DNA of 64,000 nucleotides, from the NCBI RefSeq assembly GCF_900112495.1, contig NZ_FOMA01000001.1, forward strand, positions 62,001 through 126,000, read 5' to 3'. Positions within the stretch are counted from its first letter, which is position 1; each line of letters opens with the position of its first letter. Shown here piece by piece: positions 8,529-16,675 of the stretch. The notes beneath the pieces are model-generated. The model was not told the origin of the DNA. It saw only the letters and a list, made by a program, of their open reading frames with translations, and made no database searches. This DNA is from Bacillus sp. OV322 (GTDB lineage Bacteria; Bacillota; Bacilli; Bacillales; DSM-1321). Position numbers and translations under genes: made by a program.

Positions 8529-9464
8529 TTGGATGTAAGAGAATCCTTGGCCCATAAGGTGGCATGGATAAGTCTTGTAAGCAATATTATCCTGATGCTT
8601 GGAAAGATTTTAATCGGCTGGTATGGAAACAGTGATTCCGTTTTTGCAGACGGTATTCACTCTGCAGCTGACGTCTTTGCATCAGTTATTGTCCTCATTG
8701 TCATAAAAATTGCGAGTAAACCAGCTGACGCAGAACACCCATACGGCCATGGAAAGGCAGAGGTAATCGTTTCTTCTATTGTGGGTATGATTCTTTTAGT
8801 GGTTGCATTATACATTGCATATGAAGCCCTGACTGGATTTCTCCATCCGGTATCAGCGCCAAGCATTCTTGCATTATGGGTAGCGTTAATCTCATATGTT
8901 TCTAAATTATTCTTATACCGATACTCCTTTAAAGCAGCTGATGAGCATAACAGCAAAGCAATAGAAGCAATTGCACTGGATCATAAAGCTGACATTGTTG
9001 CGTCGCTGGCCGCTGCTATAGGTGTAATTTTATCAATAGTTGGCGGAGCTTACGGCTGGGACTTCCTGCTTTACGGAGATAAGCTGGCAAGTATATTTGT
9101 TGCCTATCTTATTTTCCGCATTTCAAAAGAAATGATTACAGAATCGTATGATATTCTTCTTGAAAGAAGTATTGACGGGGAAACATTGAAGGGCATAGAG
9201 TCCATTATCCTGACGTTTAAGGATGTCAAGCGCATTGACAAAATCCGTGCGCGCGAACAGGGACATTATATTTTAGTGGACGCAAGGATTTCTTTATTCC
9301 ACGATAAAACTATTAAAGAAGGCCATGATATAACAAAGGCAATAAGAGATGAAATCATGAAGCAGTATAGTGTGATTAAAGAAGTATTAATCCATGTTAA
9401 TCCCTACTATCCTGAGGATGCCCTGCAGGATGATGAAAAGAATCAAAATAACAATCAATTATAA
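8529..9464 (+). CDS. Cation diffusion facilitator, probable Mn(II) exporter (MneP/MneS-like)
   Basis: A 311-residue metal/proton antiporter. Six transmembrane segments occupy residues about 12-200. Metal-site residues are in FADGIHSAADVFAS (about 38-51) and LDHKADIVASL (about 152-162). The family loop HPYGHGKAE is at about 69-77. A cytoplasmic ferredoxin-like domain follows from about 205 and includes a late histidine in EVLIHVNPY. TTG start with GGAGTT 8 bases upstream. An MntR-like box in the promoter region argues for manganese rather than zinc as the physiological substrate. A bidirectional terminator follows. Confidence 0.88.
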   Translation: MDVRESLAHKVAWISLVSNIILMLGKILIGWYGNSDSVFADGIHSAADVFASVIVLIVIKIASKPADAEHPYGHGKAEVIVSSIVGMILLVVALYIAYEALTGFLHPVSAPSILALWVALISYVSKLFLYRYSFKAADEHNSKAIEAIALDHKADIVASLAAAIGVILSIVGGAYGWDFLLYGDKLASIFVAYLIFRISKEMITESYDILLERSIDGETLKGIESIILTFKDVKRIDKIRAREQGHYILVDARISLFHDKTIKEGHDITKAIRDEIMKQYSVIKEVLIHVNPYYPEDALQDDEKNQNNNQL

Positions 9465-9482
9465 GTAAAGTTATACATAAGA

Positions 9483-9525
9483 AAAGACCTTCACTTTTGC
9501 CTGAAGGTCTTTCTCTTTTTTTGAC
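9483..9525. terminator. Terminator after the CDF gene
   Basis: AAAGACCTTCA pairs with TGAAGGTCTTT around an 8-base loop, followed by a T-rich tract. The gene on the other strand ends at 9552 and may use it too. Confidence 0.85.
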
Positions 9526-9551
9526 GTTTAATTCATTAAAGTGCAGCAGGC

Positions 9552-9986
9552 CTATTTTTTATTGAATAGATACAGGGACACCAAAAGAAGCAGGATAGCT
9601 GTAATCCTTTTAGCATCAAGAGAAATCTGATTTCCTCCGAGCAGCCCCAGATGATCGATGACGGCCCCAGTGATGATTTGCCCTGCAATAACCGCGACCA
9701 GTGTTTGTGCAACACCTATGCTTGGAACGGTGAAGACCATCACACTTACATAGAATGCCCCAAGAAGCCCGCCGATTAATTGCCATTTTGGAACGGCAGA
9801 AACTGCGGAGACGTGCCCTTTGCCAAAGAATATCAAAACGAAAAACAAGGCGAGTGCCCCAATGGCGAATGAAATGAAGGAGGCCTCGATTGCTCCAGTT
9901 TTCTTGCCCAGTCCTCCGTTAATTTGCGACTGGAAGGCAATGGCGATTCCGCCTGCTAAAGCAAGCAGCGGAAATATAATTTTCAT
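9552..9986 (-). CDS. DMT-superfamily transporter of the YdcZ (DUF606) type
   Basis: A 144-residue protein with five hydrophobic helices. It opens IFPLLALAGGIAIAFQSQINGGLGKKTG and contains FISFAIGALALFFVLIFFG, then GGLLGAFYVSVMVFTVP and a closing LLLLVSLYLFNKK. The QSQINGGLG and VAQTLVAVIAGQIITGAVIDHLG phrases are typical of YdcZ proteins, which are single five-helix units that probably act as dimers. AAGGAG lies 11 bases before the ATG. Substrate is unknown. It stands alone, convergent with the CDF gene. Confidence 0.85.
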   Translation of the reverse strand: MKIIFPLLALAGGIAIAFQSQINGGLGKKTGAIEASFISFAIGALALFFVLIFFGKGHVSAVSAVPKWQLIGGLLGAFYVSVMVFTVPSIGVAQTLVAVIAGQIITGAVIDHLGLLGGNQISLDAKRITAILLLLVSLYLFNKK

Positions 9987-10141
9987 CTCTTAAAACTCCT
10001 TTGCGAAAAATTTGGATACTCAGTGTACTGCCTCCTGAGAAATCGGAGAGTATGTATGGAGAAATTATACTCCAACACGATAAAAAAAGGGAATTTCCAA
10101 CTCATGAAAAAATACACCATTGCAGGATCTTCACTTTTTGA

Positions 10142-10231
10142 ATGGCTCTTTTCTTAAAGATTGTTATTTTTTAATTGTTCTGTGAAGCGAACCCCTTGTT
10201 CAGGTAGCAACAAAGTTTACGAAAACAGCCT
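10142..10231 (-). repeat. MITE-like repeat, copy 3 (internally deleted)
   Basis: Only about 90 bp long. GGCTCTTTTCTTAAAGATTG (the family right end) runs through GTGAAGCGAACCCCTTGTT directly into GTAGCAACAAAGTTTACGAAAACAGCC (the left end). The whole GC-rich core is missing, which leaves the two terminal repeats close together. Confidence 0.8.
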
Positions 10232-10350
10232 TTCTTAAAGATTGATGCTAATTAATGAATTCTGCAAGGTGAACCCATTGTTGTACTAGGCTGCTTGGAA
10301 CTTATGATACGAGACTGTGCAAGAACAGCAGAAATCAGCCGCTTTGTACC
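10229..10350 (-). repeat. MITE-like repeat, copy 4 (degraded, abutting copy 3)
   Basis: It starts TTTCTTAAAGATTGATGC at the end of copy 3, continues TGCAAGGTGAACCCATTGTTG, and ends GAAATCAGCCGCTTTGTACC, which matches the inner left part of the family. The terminal left repeat is lost. Copies 3 and 4 are head-to-tail. The 450-bp gap from 9987 to 10436 holds these two copies and no gene. Confidence 0.65.
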
Positions 10351-10436
10351 ACACAGCGTTTGGGAAAACATATTGAATGATGTCTAAAGTTTCGCTTTAC
10401 GGAAAAGATAAGCCAAAACGTATAGGAGGTGCTGAG

Positions 10437-10622
10437 ATGAAAGAGCCTAATAATGGTAATAGGGAAGAAGCAGAGGATTTGATTCAGCTTGCTGAAATGA
10501 TTAATGCGGGTGGAGACAGCGGAGAAATAGATGAAATTGCAAGCCGCAAGAAACATTTAACCTGCAATGTGGAACTATTCAATAAAGAGCTTCGTGCGAT
10601 TGCTGATGATTCAGAAGAATGA
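10437..10622 (+). CDS. Small acidic protein (61 aa), unknown function
   Basis: ATG at 10437 follows AGGAGGTGCTGAG, an excellent ribosome binding site. The product is acidic and helical, with an AEDLIQLAEMINAGGDSGEIDEIASRKK-like run of alternating acidic and aliphatic residues, one Cys, and no hydrophobic segment. It stands alone with its own terminator. I do not recognise the family. Confidence 0.65.
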   Translation: MKEPNNGNREEAEDLIQLAEMINAGGDSGEIDEIASRKKHLTCNVELFNKELRAIADDSEE

Positions 10623-10639
10623 GAAGGCGGAGCATGAAG

Positions 10640-10675
10640 AAAAGCTGGCAGCAGAAGGAGCCGGCTTTTCTTTTT
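10640..10675 (+). terminator. Terminator after the 61-aa gene
   Basis: AAAAGCTGGC (10640-10649) pairs with GCCGGCTTTT (10660-10669), with T continuing to 10675. Confidence 0.85.
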
Positions 10676-10882
10676 GATATAAAAGACCTGAAAAAAATGA
10701 TGGAGCTCTAGCCTCTATGGTTTTTTTGAGCTCTTTATTCTGCTTCCCCATTCGTTTAACATAATCCTGACATATTGTTCTGATATCCTATATAAAAAGG
10801 GGATTTTTAATTATGTGTAAGCCAGGCTGTATTGGCACTGGCTATGTATTTTAATATTATTGTATGTGGGGTGAAAATCAAA

Positions 10883-11572
10883 ATGAAGAAAGTATTGATT
10901 ATAGAAGATGAACAAGCCATTTCTATGGTGCTGAAGGCTTATCTGCAAAGAGACGGCTTCGAAGTTTTTCAGCATTACGAAGGAAATGGAGCCATAGATG
11001 TTTTTGAAGAAGAAAAACCTGATCTTGTTCTTCTGGATGTGATGCTTCCAGGGAAGGATGGCTGGCATATATTGAAGGAAATACGGCAAAAGAATGCATG
11101 CCCAGTAATCATGCTTACGGCGCTCGGAGATGTGGACTATCGATTAAGCGGCTTTAAGTCAGGTGCTGATGATTATATTTCCAAGCCATTCATAGCTGAA
11201 GAAGTCGTAGCAAGAGTTCAAGCGGTTTTAAGAAGATCAGCAAGCAGCAGCACAAACACCGCTAATATTAGGCAATATGGCAATTTGCGTGCTGACTTCA
11301 GTTCATATACGATTCAGTTGAATGGCGAAGAAATCAGTTTAACTCCAAGAGATCTTTCGTTATTCTTATTTTTGGCGAAAAATCCTAATCAGATATTTAC
11401 CAGGGATCAGCTGATTGATCAGGTATGGGGCATGGATTATGACGGAAGTGACCGCGCTGTTGACCTGGCGATTAAAAGAATAAGAAAGGCATTGGAAAAA
11501 TGGCCGGCAGCTGAAGGAGAAATAAAAACTTTACGGGGGATGGGGTATCAATTAAGTGTCAGCGAAAACTAA
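10883..11572 (+). CDS. OmpR/PhoB-family response regulator
   Basis: A 229-residue regulator. The receiver domain is about residues 1-115, with acidic residues in IIEDEQ, the phosphoacceptor Asp in LVLLDVMLPGKDG (about residue 53), Thr in VIMLTALG, and Lys in ISKPF. The winged-helix domain is about 130-225 (ISLTPRDLSLFLFL, then DQVWGMDYDGSDRAVDLAIKRIRKAL). ATG 10883 is chosen over the upstream GTG-type extension because the receiver fold starts immediately. The gene overlaps the following histidine kinase gene by 17 bp, which fixes the partner. The stimulus is unknown, and no target operon adjoins. Confidence 0.92.
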   Translation: MKKVLIIEDEQAISMVLKAYLQRDGFEVFQHYEGNGAIDVFEEEKPDLVLLDVMLPGKDGWHILKEIRQKNACPVIMLTALGDVDYRLSGFKSGADDYISKPFIAEEVVARVQAVLRRSASSSTNTANIRQYGNLRADFSSYTIQLNGEEISLTPRDLSLFLFLAKNPNQIFTRDQLIDQVWGMDYDGSDRAVDLAIKRIRKALEKWPAAEGEIKTLRGMGYQLSVSEN

Positions 11573-12983
11573 AAAAAGAACAACTCTTGTAAGATATTGG
11601 ACAACTAGATACCTGATTACATTGGTTACAGGCTTAATGGTGCTGTCAATTTTTTCTGCATGGTGGATGGAGCACACAGCTTTGCAGTACAGACTAAGTT
11701 TACTGAAATATCTCGCCGATGAAACATCTGACAGGGTTATCAAGGAAAATGGGAAAATGGTGGTGGGGCCGGTCCTTTCTGGTGTTGTAGAAGAAAGGGA
11801 GAAAATCCTTCATCTTAATAAACCGCCTATTATCTATATCACAGATACTCAAGGCGAGATTATTTATACAATGCCGCAGCTTTATATAGCTAAAGGGGAC
11901 GACCATCTTCCAAAAATAATCATAAACAGTAAGGAACCCATACAAAAGGTGAAAATCAGGAATGAAAATCAGGTTTATGTTGTCAAATCGGCCATAGACC
12001 GTAACGGCAAAAAATATGGCTGGGTTGTGATTGCACAGGAAGAGAGTACATTAAAGGAACTGAACCAGGATCATGGGCTGCTTGCAGTTATGATGGGAGG
12101 ACTTCTTATTTTGGGCTGGGGGGTGATTTACGTTCTCTCCAGAAGGATTTCCAAACCAATTCAAAAGGTGGCAAACGCTGCTGTACAGATCCGCCAGGGC
12201 AATTATGATATTCAATTAAAGGAAGAAGAACCAAAAGAAGAAGAAATACATGAATTGATAGAATCGTTTAAGGAAATGACCAACAGGCTGAAGCAAAATG
12301 ATAAGCTGCGTGCCGAGCTGTTTGCAGGAGTGACTCATGACTTAAAAACCCCGGTTACGTCAATTAGCGGACTGATTCAGGCAGTAAAGGATGAAGTAGT
12401 AACAGGGGAGGAAAGCAAGGAGTTTCTCACAATATCGCTTAAGGAAACACAAAGGCTGCAAACGATGATTGAAGATTTACTTGATTATAACGCCATGGCT
12501 GCTGGTTCATTCAAGATTCGCTTTGAAAAGGAAAATTTGAACAAATTTCTTCAGGAAATAGCTTATCAATGGAAAATGACCCAAGATGATCAGGATTTTG
12601 AACTGTCTGTAAATCTGCCAGAAGAGATAGTCACCGCAATGGTGGATCGGTTGAGACTTCAGGAAATTATCATAAATTTACTGAATAATGCGAGGCAGGC
12701 GCTGATGCAGGATGGAAAAATCGAAATCAGCTTATACAGTGTAAGCAAAGACCGTGTATGCATTGATATCCGTGATAACGGGCGTGGCATACCGGATGAA
12801 GAACAGGATTTTGTATTCGAACCTTTTTATAGAGGGGAGAAGAAAAAGCTTAGGGTACGCGGACTTGGTCTTGGCCTGCCATTCAGCAAGATGCTCGCTA
12901 AAGCCCAAAAAGGAGATCTGAGCCTTAAGGGCAGCAGCAGTGAGGGTACCATATTCACTATCTCGTTATTAAAATCAAAATAA
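11556..12983 (+). CDS. Membrane sensor histidine kinase (HAMP, HisKA, HATPase)
   Basis: A 475-residue kinase. TM1 is about residues 19-38, an extracytoplasmic sensor of about 135 residues follows, and TM2 is about 173-192. HAMP comes next (RRISKPIQKVANAAVQIRQG), then the phosphoacceptor in GVTHDLKTPVTSI (His about residue 264), N-box INLLNNARQAL, G1 DNGRGIPDE and G2 GLGLGLPFS. The GTG at 11556 lies inside the end of the regulator gene, with a purine-rich GGGGATGGGG site upstream. The sensor region has an acidic and Lys-rich composition and no recognisable ligand motif. It pairs with the preceding response regulator. Confidence 0.92.
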   Translation: MSAKTKKRTTLVRYWTTRYLITLVTGLMVLSIFSAWWMEHTALQYRLSLLKYLADETSDRVIKENGKMVVGPVLSGVVEEREKILHLNKPPIIYITDTQGEIIYTMPQLYIAKGDDHLPKIIINSKEPIQKVKIRNENQVYVVKSAIDRNGKKYGWVVIAQEESTLKELNQDHGLLAVMMGGLLILGWGVIYVLSRRISKPIQKVANAAVQIRQGNYDIQLKEEEPKEEEIHELIESFKEMTNRLKQNDKLRAELFAGVTHDLKTPVTSISGLIQAVKDEVVTGEESKEFLTISLKETQRLQTMIEDLLDYNAMAAGSFKIRFEKENLNKFLQEIAYQWKMTQDDQDFELSVNLPEEIVTAMVDRLRLQEIIINLLNNARQALMQDGKIEISLYSVSKDRVCIDIRDNGRGIPDEEQDFVFEPFYRGEKKKLRVRGLGLGLPFSKMLAKAQKGDLSLKGSSSEGTIFTISLLKSK

Positions 12984-12989
12984 AGAAAT

Positions 12990-13020
12990 CGGGCTGCCCA
13001 TTTGATGGACAGCCCGTCTG
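12990..13020 (+). terminator. Terminator-like hairpin after the kinase gene
   Basis: CGGGCTGCCCA and TGGACAGCCCG pair around a short loop. The following T-run is broken, so efficiency is uncertain. Confidence 0.6.
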
Positions 13021-13118
13021 GCTGTTTAAAGAGGGTTTTCCTGTTGTCTCTTATCAAGCGGTAATCAAATATTTTTTTAAACGACAGATCGTGAAAAGCT
13101 GAACATGATAGTTATGAA

Positions 13119-13517
13119 TTAAGCATTAATAAGGCTGATAGCCCTCCATAATTGAACATGTCTTACCTGGCGCGGCAGGAATCGCCCCATTTCCTCTTCA
13201 TTATAGCCAGTGTGAAGATTTTTTTCGTCAAAAATAATCGGACGGCGCAGCAAGTCAGGATTTTTTTGAATGATGCTGCAAAGCTCATTTAATGGTGTAT
13301 TATTAATGTCGATTTTCATGTTCTTGAATTTTTTTGAGCGGGTAGAGATAATTTCATCAGTACCGCCTTCTGTTTTTCTTAGAATTTCTTTAATTTCGTT
13401 AACTGATAGAGGCTGTGCATATAAGTTTCTTTCTTTATAAGGAATATTGTTCTTTTGCAGCCATGATTTGGCCTTTCTGCATGCAAGACTGCTTGGTGTA
13501 GTATAAATGTTTACCAT
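13119..13517 (-). CDS. Spx/ArsC-family regulator with a degenerate CxxC (SxxC)
   Basis: A 132-residue Spx-type protein, the same length as Spx. Spx binds the alpha C-terminal domain of RNA polymerase and controls thiol stress genes through a CxxC switch at residues 10 and 13. Here the segment reads TPSSLACRKAKSW: Ser at 10 and Cys at 13. The middle FERNLY-like and RSKKFKNM regions, LLRRPIIFDEKNLHTGYNE and FLPRQVR are as in Spx and MgsR, so the polymerase-binding face (including the Arg in LLRRP) looks intact. ATG 13517 is preferred because GGGAG precedes it. The gene is monocistronic. It is a paralogue with altered redox control, or one that is not redox-switched. Confidence 0.88.
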   Translation of the reverse strand: MVNIYTTPSSLACRKAKSWLQKNNIPYKERNLYAQPLSVNEIKEILRKTEGGTDEIISTRSKKFKNMKIDINNTPLNELCSIIQKNPDLLRRPIIFDEKNLHTGYNEEEMGRFLPRQVRHVQLWRAISLINA

Positions 13518-13800
13518 TAAGATCGACTCCCTTATCATTTTTTAGCTATATCGCAGTAAATAATTATTTGTATATTCATCTGATACTAGTTACTTTACAG
13601 AATGATTGTGTCAGCAATATGTCAAGAAAAAGACATTTTAAAAAAAGGCAGAAAATAAAAAGAGCGGGGATTTGGAGTATAATGTTGAATGTGAAGTCTT
13701 ATTCAGCAGATTTTTGTTAAAATACATGGCTGATTTCTGCACGTTGTTTGCCGGAGTGGATCCGCTAAAAATAGTAAATTAGATGCAAGGAGAATAAAAA

Positions 13801-13854
13801 ATGGATAATCATTTAATGATAGAAAGTAATGGCTGCAGCAGTTATGACAGCTGA
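13801..13854 (+). CDS. Possible 17-codon upstream ORF overlapping modB
   Basis: ATG 13801 has AAGGAG 8 bases upstream, the best ribosome binding site in the area. It encodes only 17 codons and ends at TGA 13852-13854, past the likely modB starts. It may be a translational coupler or the former modB start displaced by a frameshift. It is listed because it decides how modB is read. Confidence 0.35.
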   Translation: MDNHLMIESNGCSSYDS

Positions 13855-14500
13855 TTTCTGGCTTCCTGTAAAGATTTCTATCCAAGTTGCAGCCATTTCT
13901 GGGCTTGCTGTATTTTGTATTGGAACGCTGGCAGCAAGGTTTATGGCAAATAAGAAGTTCAGAGGGAGCGTTCTCCTGGAAACTCTTTTCTTGCTTCCTT
14001 TAGTATTACCGCCCTCGGTAGTCGGGTTCTTGCTTATCATTTTTTTCGGAAGAAACAGTCCAGCTGGCCAGGGAATTGAATGGCTATTTCACCAGCCGAT
14101 TATCTTTACATGGGCTGCAGCTGTGATTGCCTCCATTGTTGTAGCTTTTCCGCTGATGTATCAATCAGCTAAAACTGGATTTGCAGGTATCGATTCTGAT
14201 ATCGAAAATGCGGCAAGAGTGGATGGCGCAAATGAGTATAAGGTTTTTATATTCATATCTATGCCGATGGCCATAAAATCCGTCATTTCAGGAGGGATTT
14301 TAAGTTTTGCGAGGGCCCTTGGGGAATTCGGTGCAACTTTGATGTTTGCAGGTAACATTCCTGGCAGGACACAGACAATGCCGACTGCTATTTATATGGC
14401 GATTGATTCAGGAAATATGGAAATGGCATGGATGTGGGTAGGGATAATGATCATGATATCTTTTATCATGCTGCTGGCGGTGCATATTATCAAAGATTAA
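13829..14500 (+). CDS. modB: Molybdate-type ABC transporter permease ModB
   Basis: A 223-residue permease of the ModB/CysT group. It has five to six transmembrane helices and the cytoplasmic EAA loop (ENAARVDGANEYKVFIFISMP, about residues 129-149). The diagnostic LPLVLPPSVVGF phrase and the LGEFGATLMFAGNIPGRTQT C-terminal phrase are both present. ModB moves molybdate and needs a binding protein (ModA) and usually an ATPase (ModC); neither is within reach on either side. Start is uncertain: 13829 has only AGAAAG before it, and 13844 (MTADFW) fits the family N-terminus better but has no site of its own. Both overlap the short frame from 13801. It may work with subunits encoded elsewhere or be a relic. 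Confidence 0.82.
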   Translation: MAAAVMTADFWLPVKISIQVAAISGLAVFCIGTLAARFMANKKFRGSVLLETLFLLPLVLPPSVVGFLLIIFFGRNSPAGQGIEWLFHQPIIFTWAAAVIASIVVAFPLMYQSAKTGFAGIDSDIENAARVDGANEYKVFIFISMPMAIKSVISGGILSFARALGEFGATLMFAGNIPGRTQTMPTAIYMAIDSGNMEMAWMWVGIMIMISFIMLLAVHIIKD

Positions 14501-14631
14501 ATTACCTTATGCCCTGAAAAATATAGGTGAGAGCTGCTGGCAAATAATGCGGCAGTGAATGGGCGGATTTGGAGTACTGTATGGTATAATCAACAGACAA
14601 ATGAACTGAATAATGAAATGAGGAAAACTGT

Positions 14632-15108
14632 GTGCTGACATTTGAAGAAAAACTGAATATTATTGAATCCTTTCCTGAACTGGAAAGAAAGGATGTCTCT
14701 CTTGGAAGAGTGAACTTTCATTATGAAGAAAGCGTGCATGAAAAGAAAATAGTCGTGCAGCATTTACACCCAAATGGAAATGGATTTGTCTACGGCGGGC
14801 ATTTGCCAAAAGCAGCAATAGATCGCAAGGGTTATGTGAATATCCGTGATTATTCAGAATCGGAATTAAGGGACATCATAAAAAAGAGCATAGGCTATCT
14901 TTCCGAGCTTCATGAAGAGAAAGAAGAAGAGGATACGTACACCGATTTAGAAGGAGTCTGGACGAAACGGGGACAAGAAGAACTATCTCTGGTAAAAGAA
15001 GATTTACTGTGGAATGTTTATTCCGGAAGCAATCTTGAAGATTGCTTTGAATCTCCTATTGAGGCTGAAAGGTACTTGAAAGAGGAAGGCTTCAGCAAGA
15101 AAGATTAA
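14632..15108 (+). CDS. Conserved-looking acidic protein (158 aa), unknown function
   Basis: GTG 14632 with AGGAAA 5 bases upstream. The product is soluble and acidic. An N-terminal helix (LTFEEKLNIIESFPELE) is followed by a beta-rich part with HLHPNGNGFVYGGHLP, then a Glu-rich stretch (ELHEEKEEEDTYTDLEG) and an aromatic end with DLLWNVYSG and AERYLKEEGF. No catalytic motif is apparent and I do not recognise the family. It sits between modB and the cold-shock gene with no shared operon signals. Confidence 0.7.
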   Translation: MLTFEEKLNIIESFPELERKDVSLGRVNFHYEESVHEKKIVVQHLHPNGNGFVYGGHLPKAAIDRKGYVNIRDYSESELRDIIKKSIGYLSELHEEKEEEDTYTDLEGVWTKRGQEELSLVKEDLLWNVYSGSNLEDCFESPIEAERYLKEEGFSKKD

Positions 15109-15164
15109 AGGCGAAAGAAGCAGGAAATAAGCGAAATTTGTCGTTAATAAATTTTCTGATTTTC

Positions 15165-15194
15165 TTGTTTTTTTAAGAAAAATCATGTTATACT
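15165..15194 (+). promoter_or_regulatory. Promoter of the cold-shock gene with long leader
   Basis: TTGTTT (15165-15170) and extended -10 TGTTATACT (TATACT at 15189-15194), spacing 18. The transcript would carry a 5' leader of about 125 bases before the ATG at 15327, as is usual for csp genes whose leaders control stability and translation with temperature. Confidence 0.6.
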
Positions 15195-15326
15195 ATAGTC
15201 AATTATTTTTGTTCGGATTAAAGATTGATAGAAGGAAAGTACATGTTACATGGTTTCCTCTTGAGACGTTATCCTAGATCAAGAATAGTAATATAAGGAT
15301 TTTTTTCCAAACAGGAGGAAATACAC

Positions 15327-15524
15327 ATGGTACAAGGTAAAGTAAAATGGTTTAATGCAGAAAAAGGTTTCGGTTTCATCGAAGTAGAAGGACAAGACGA
15401 CGTATTCGTACACTTCTCTGCTATTCAAGGCGAAGGCTTCAAAACTCTTGAAGAAGGCCAAGAAGTTTCTTTCGAAATCGAGCAAGGCGCTCGCGGACCA
15501 CAAGCTGCTAACGTTCAAAAATAA
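15327..15524 (+). CDS. cspB: Cold-shock protein, CspB family
   Basis: A 65-residue single cold-shock domain that binds single-stranded RNA/DNA. RNP1 is KGFGFIEV (about residues 13-20) and RNP2 is VFVHFSAI (about 26-33). The length equals CspB/CspC/CspD of B. subtilis. AGGAGG lies 8 bases before the ATG. Codon use is strongly biased (repeated gaa, ttc, gaagaa), as expected for a highly expressed gene. A strong terminator follows 10 bases after the stop. The paralogue letter is a guess. Confidence 0.92.
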   Translation: MVQGKVKWFNAEKGFGFIEVEGQDDVFVHFSAIQGEGFKTLEEGQEVSFEIEQGARGPQAANVQK

Positions 15525-15533
15525 TTGAACTTT

Positions 15534-15567
15534 AAAAGACTCCCATTTATCTGGGAGTCTTTTTTTG
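15534..15567 (+). terminator. Terminator after cspB
   Basis: AAAAGACTCCCA pairs with TGGGAGTCTTTT around a 6-base loop, with T continuing. Confidence 0.92.
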
Positions 15568-15593
15568 CAAAATTATCTAGGATTTTAGTGTTT

Positions 15594-16637
15594 TTATAGT
15601 TCATCAAAGCCATTATCAACAGAATTAATCTTCGTATACTGTCTTGATTTTTGCTCAAAAAAGTCTGACCTGCCTTTATCCGCATCCTCATAAGCTGCAA
15701 TCCATTTCATCGGGTTGTGCCGATAGCCCTCAAAGGGCTTGCCGAACCCCAGCTGGCTGCATCGGACGTTAGCGTAAAATTTAATATATGCCTCCAGGTC
15801 CTTCATCGAGATGCCATCTATTTTATCTCCAATGATATGCTTTCCCCATTCGATCTCAAGGCTGGCGGCTTTAATAAAGGTCCTGCTTACAAACTCTTCA
15901 AATTCAGCTGTTCTGCATTCCGGATATTCCCTTAGGATTTCCTGGAATATCTTTACGAATAAGTCCACATGAAGCTGCTCATCTCGGTTAATATAATTAA
16001 TCATCGTCGATGTTGCGACCATTTTTTGGTTTCTTGCGAGATTATAAAAAAATGCAAAGCCGGAGTAAAAGAACAAACCTTCCAAAATGACATCAAAGAC
16101 AATGGATTTAAGCAAGCTTTCAACACTGGGCTGCTCTGCAAATTCCTTATAGCCATTCATGACAAACTCGTTCCTTGAGACAAGGACGGGTTCACTTCTC
16201 CAAAATTCGAAAACTTCTTCCTGCTTCTTTGCTGTAACCAGACTGGATAAGACATACGAATAAGAATGATTGTGAATGACCTCCTGCTGAGCAAGCATAA
16301 TCATCAAGGCGTTCAGGCTTGAGTCTGTAAGATAATCTGCTACACGGCCAGCATAATCAGTCTGAATGCTGTCCAGCAGTGCAAGAAGTCCAATTATCTT
16401 AAGAAAAGCATCTTGCTCAATCTCTGTTAACTGGCTGAACTGCTTGATATCCTGTGACATGTTAATTTCAAAAGGCGTCCAAAAATTCCCGAGCATTCTT
16501 TTATATTTTGGATACGCCCAGTTAAAGGCGGTATCATCCCAGTTTAGGATATTGGAACTGCGGCCGTTTATAATGGAGGTTGACTTGTTCGGGGCACCAT
16601 CATCCATAAGAGCACGTTTATTTACTTTGATTTTCAT
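15594..16637 (-). CDS. nrdB: Ribonucleotide reductase small (radical) subunit
   Basis: A 347-residue R2 protein that holds the di-metal centre and tyrosyl radical. Ligand phrases are visible: LLALLDSIQ (Asp), QQEVIHNHSYSYV (Glu, His, and the radical Tyr four residues on), then EGLFFYSGF and DEQLHVDLF (Glu, His). ATG 16637 is chosen over the longer frame because AAGAGGTGG is 6 bases upstream. It is 38 bp after nrdA and in the same B12-controlled transcript. Neither nrdI nor nrdH is adjacent, unlike the class Ib nrdI-nrdE-nrdF operon, so I read this as class Ia-like; the metal is not decided by sequence. Confidence 0.9.
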   Translation of the reverse strand: MKIKVNKRALMDDGAPNKSTSIINGRSSNILNWDDTAFNWAYPKYKRMLGNFWTPFEINMSQDIKQFSQLTEIEQDAFLKIIGLLALLDSIQTDYAGRVADYLTDSSLNALMIMLAQQEVIHNHSYSYVLSSLVTAKKQEEVFEFWRSEPVLVSRNEFVMNGYKEFAEQPSVESLLKSIVFDVILEGLFFYSGFAFFYNLARNQKMVATSTMINYINRDEQLHVDLFVKIFQEILREYPECRTAEFEEFVSRTFIKAASLEIEWGKHIIGDKIDGISMKDLEAYIKFYANVRCSQLGFGKPFEGYRHNPMKWIAAYEDADKGRSDFFEQKSRQYTKINSVDNGFDEL

Positions 16638-16675
16638 GAATTCCACCTCTTCTTTTTTCATGTATATCCTGAAAC

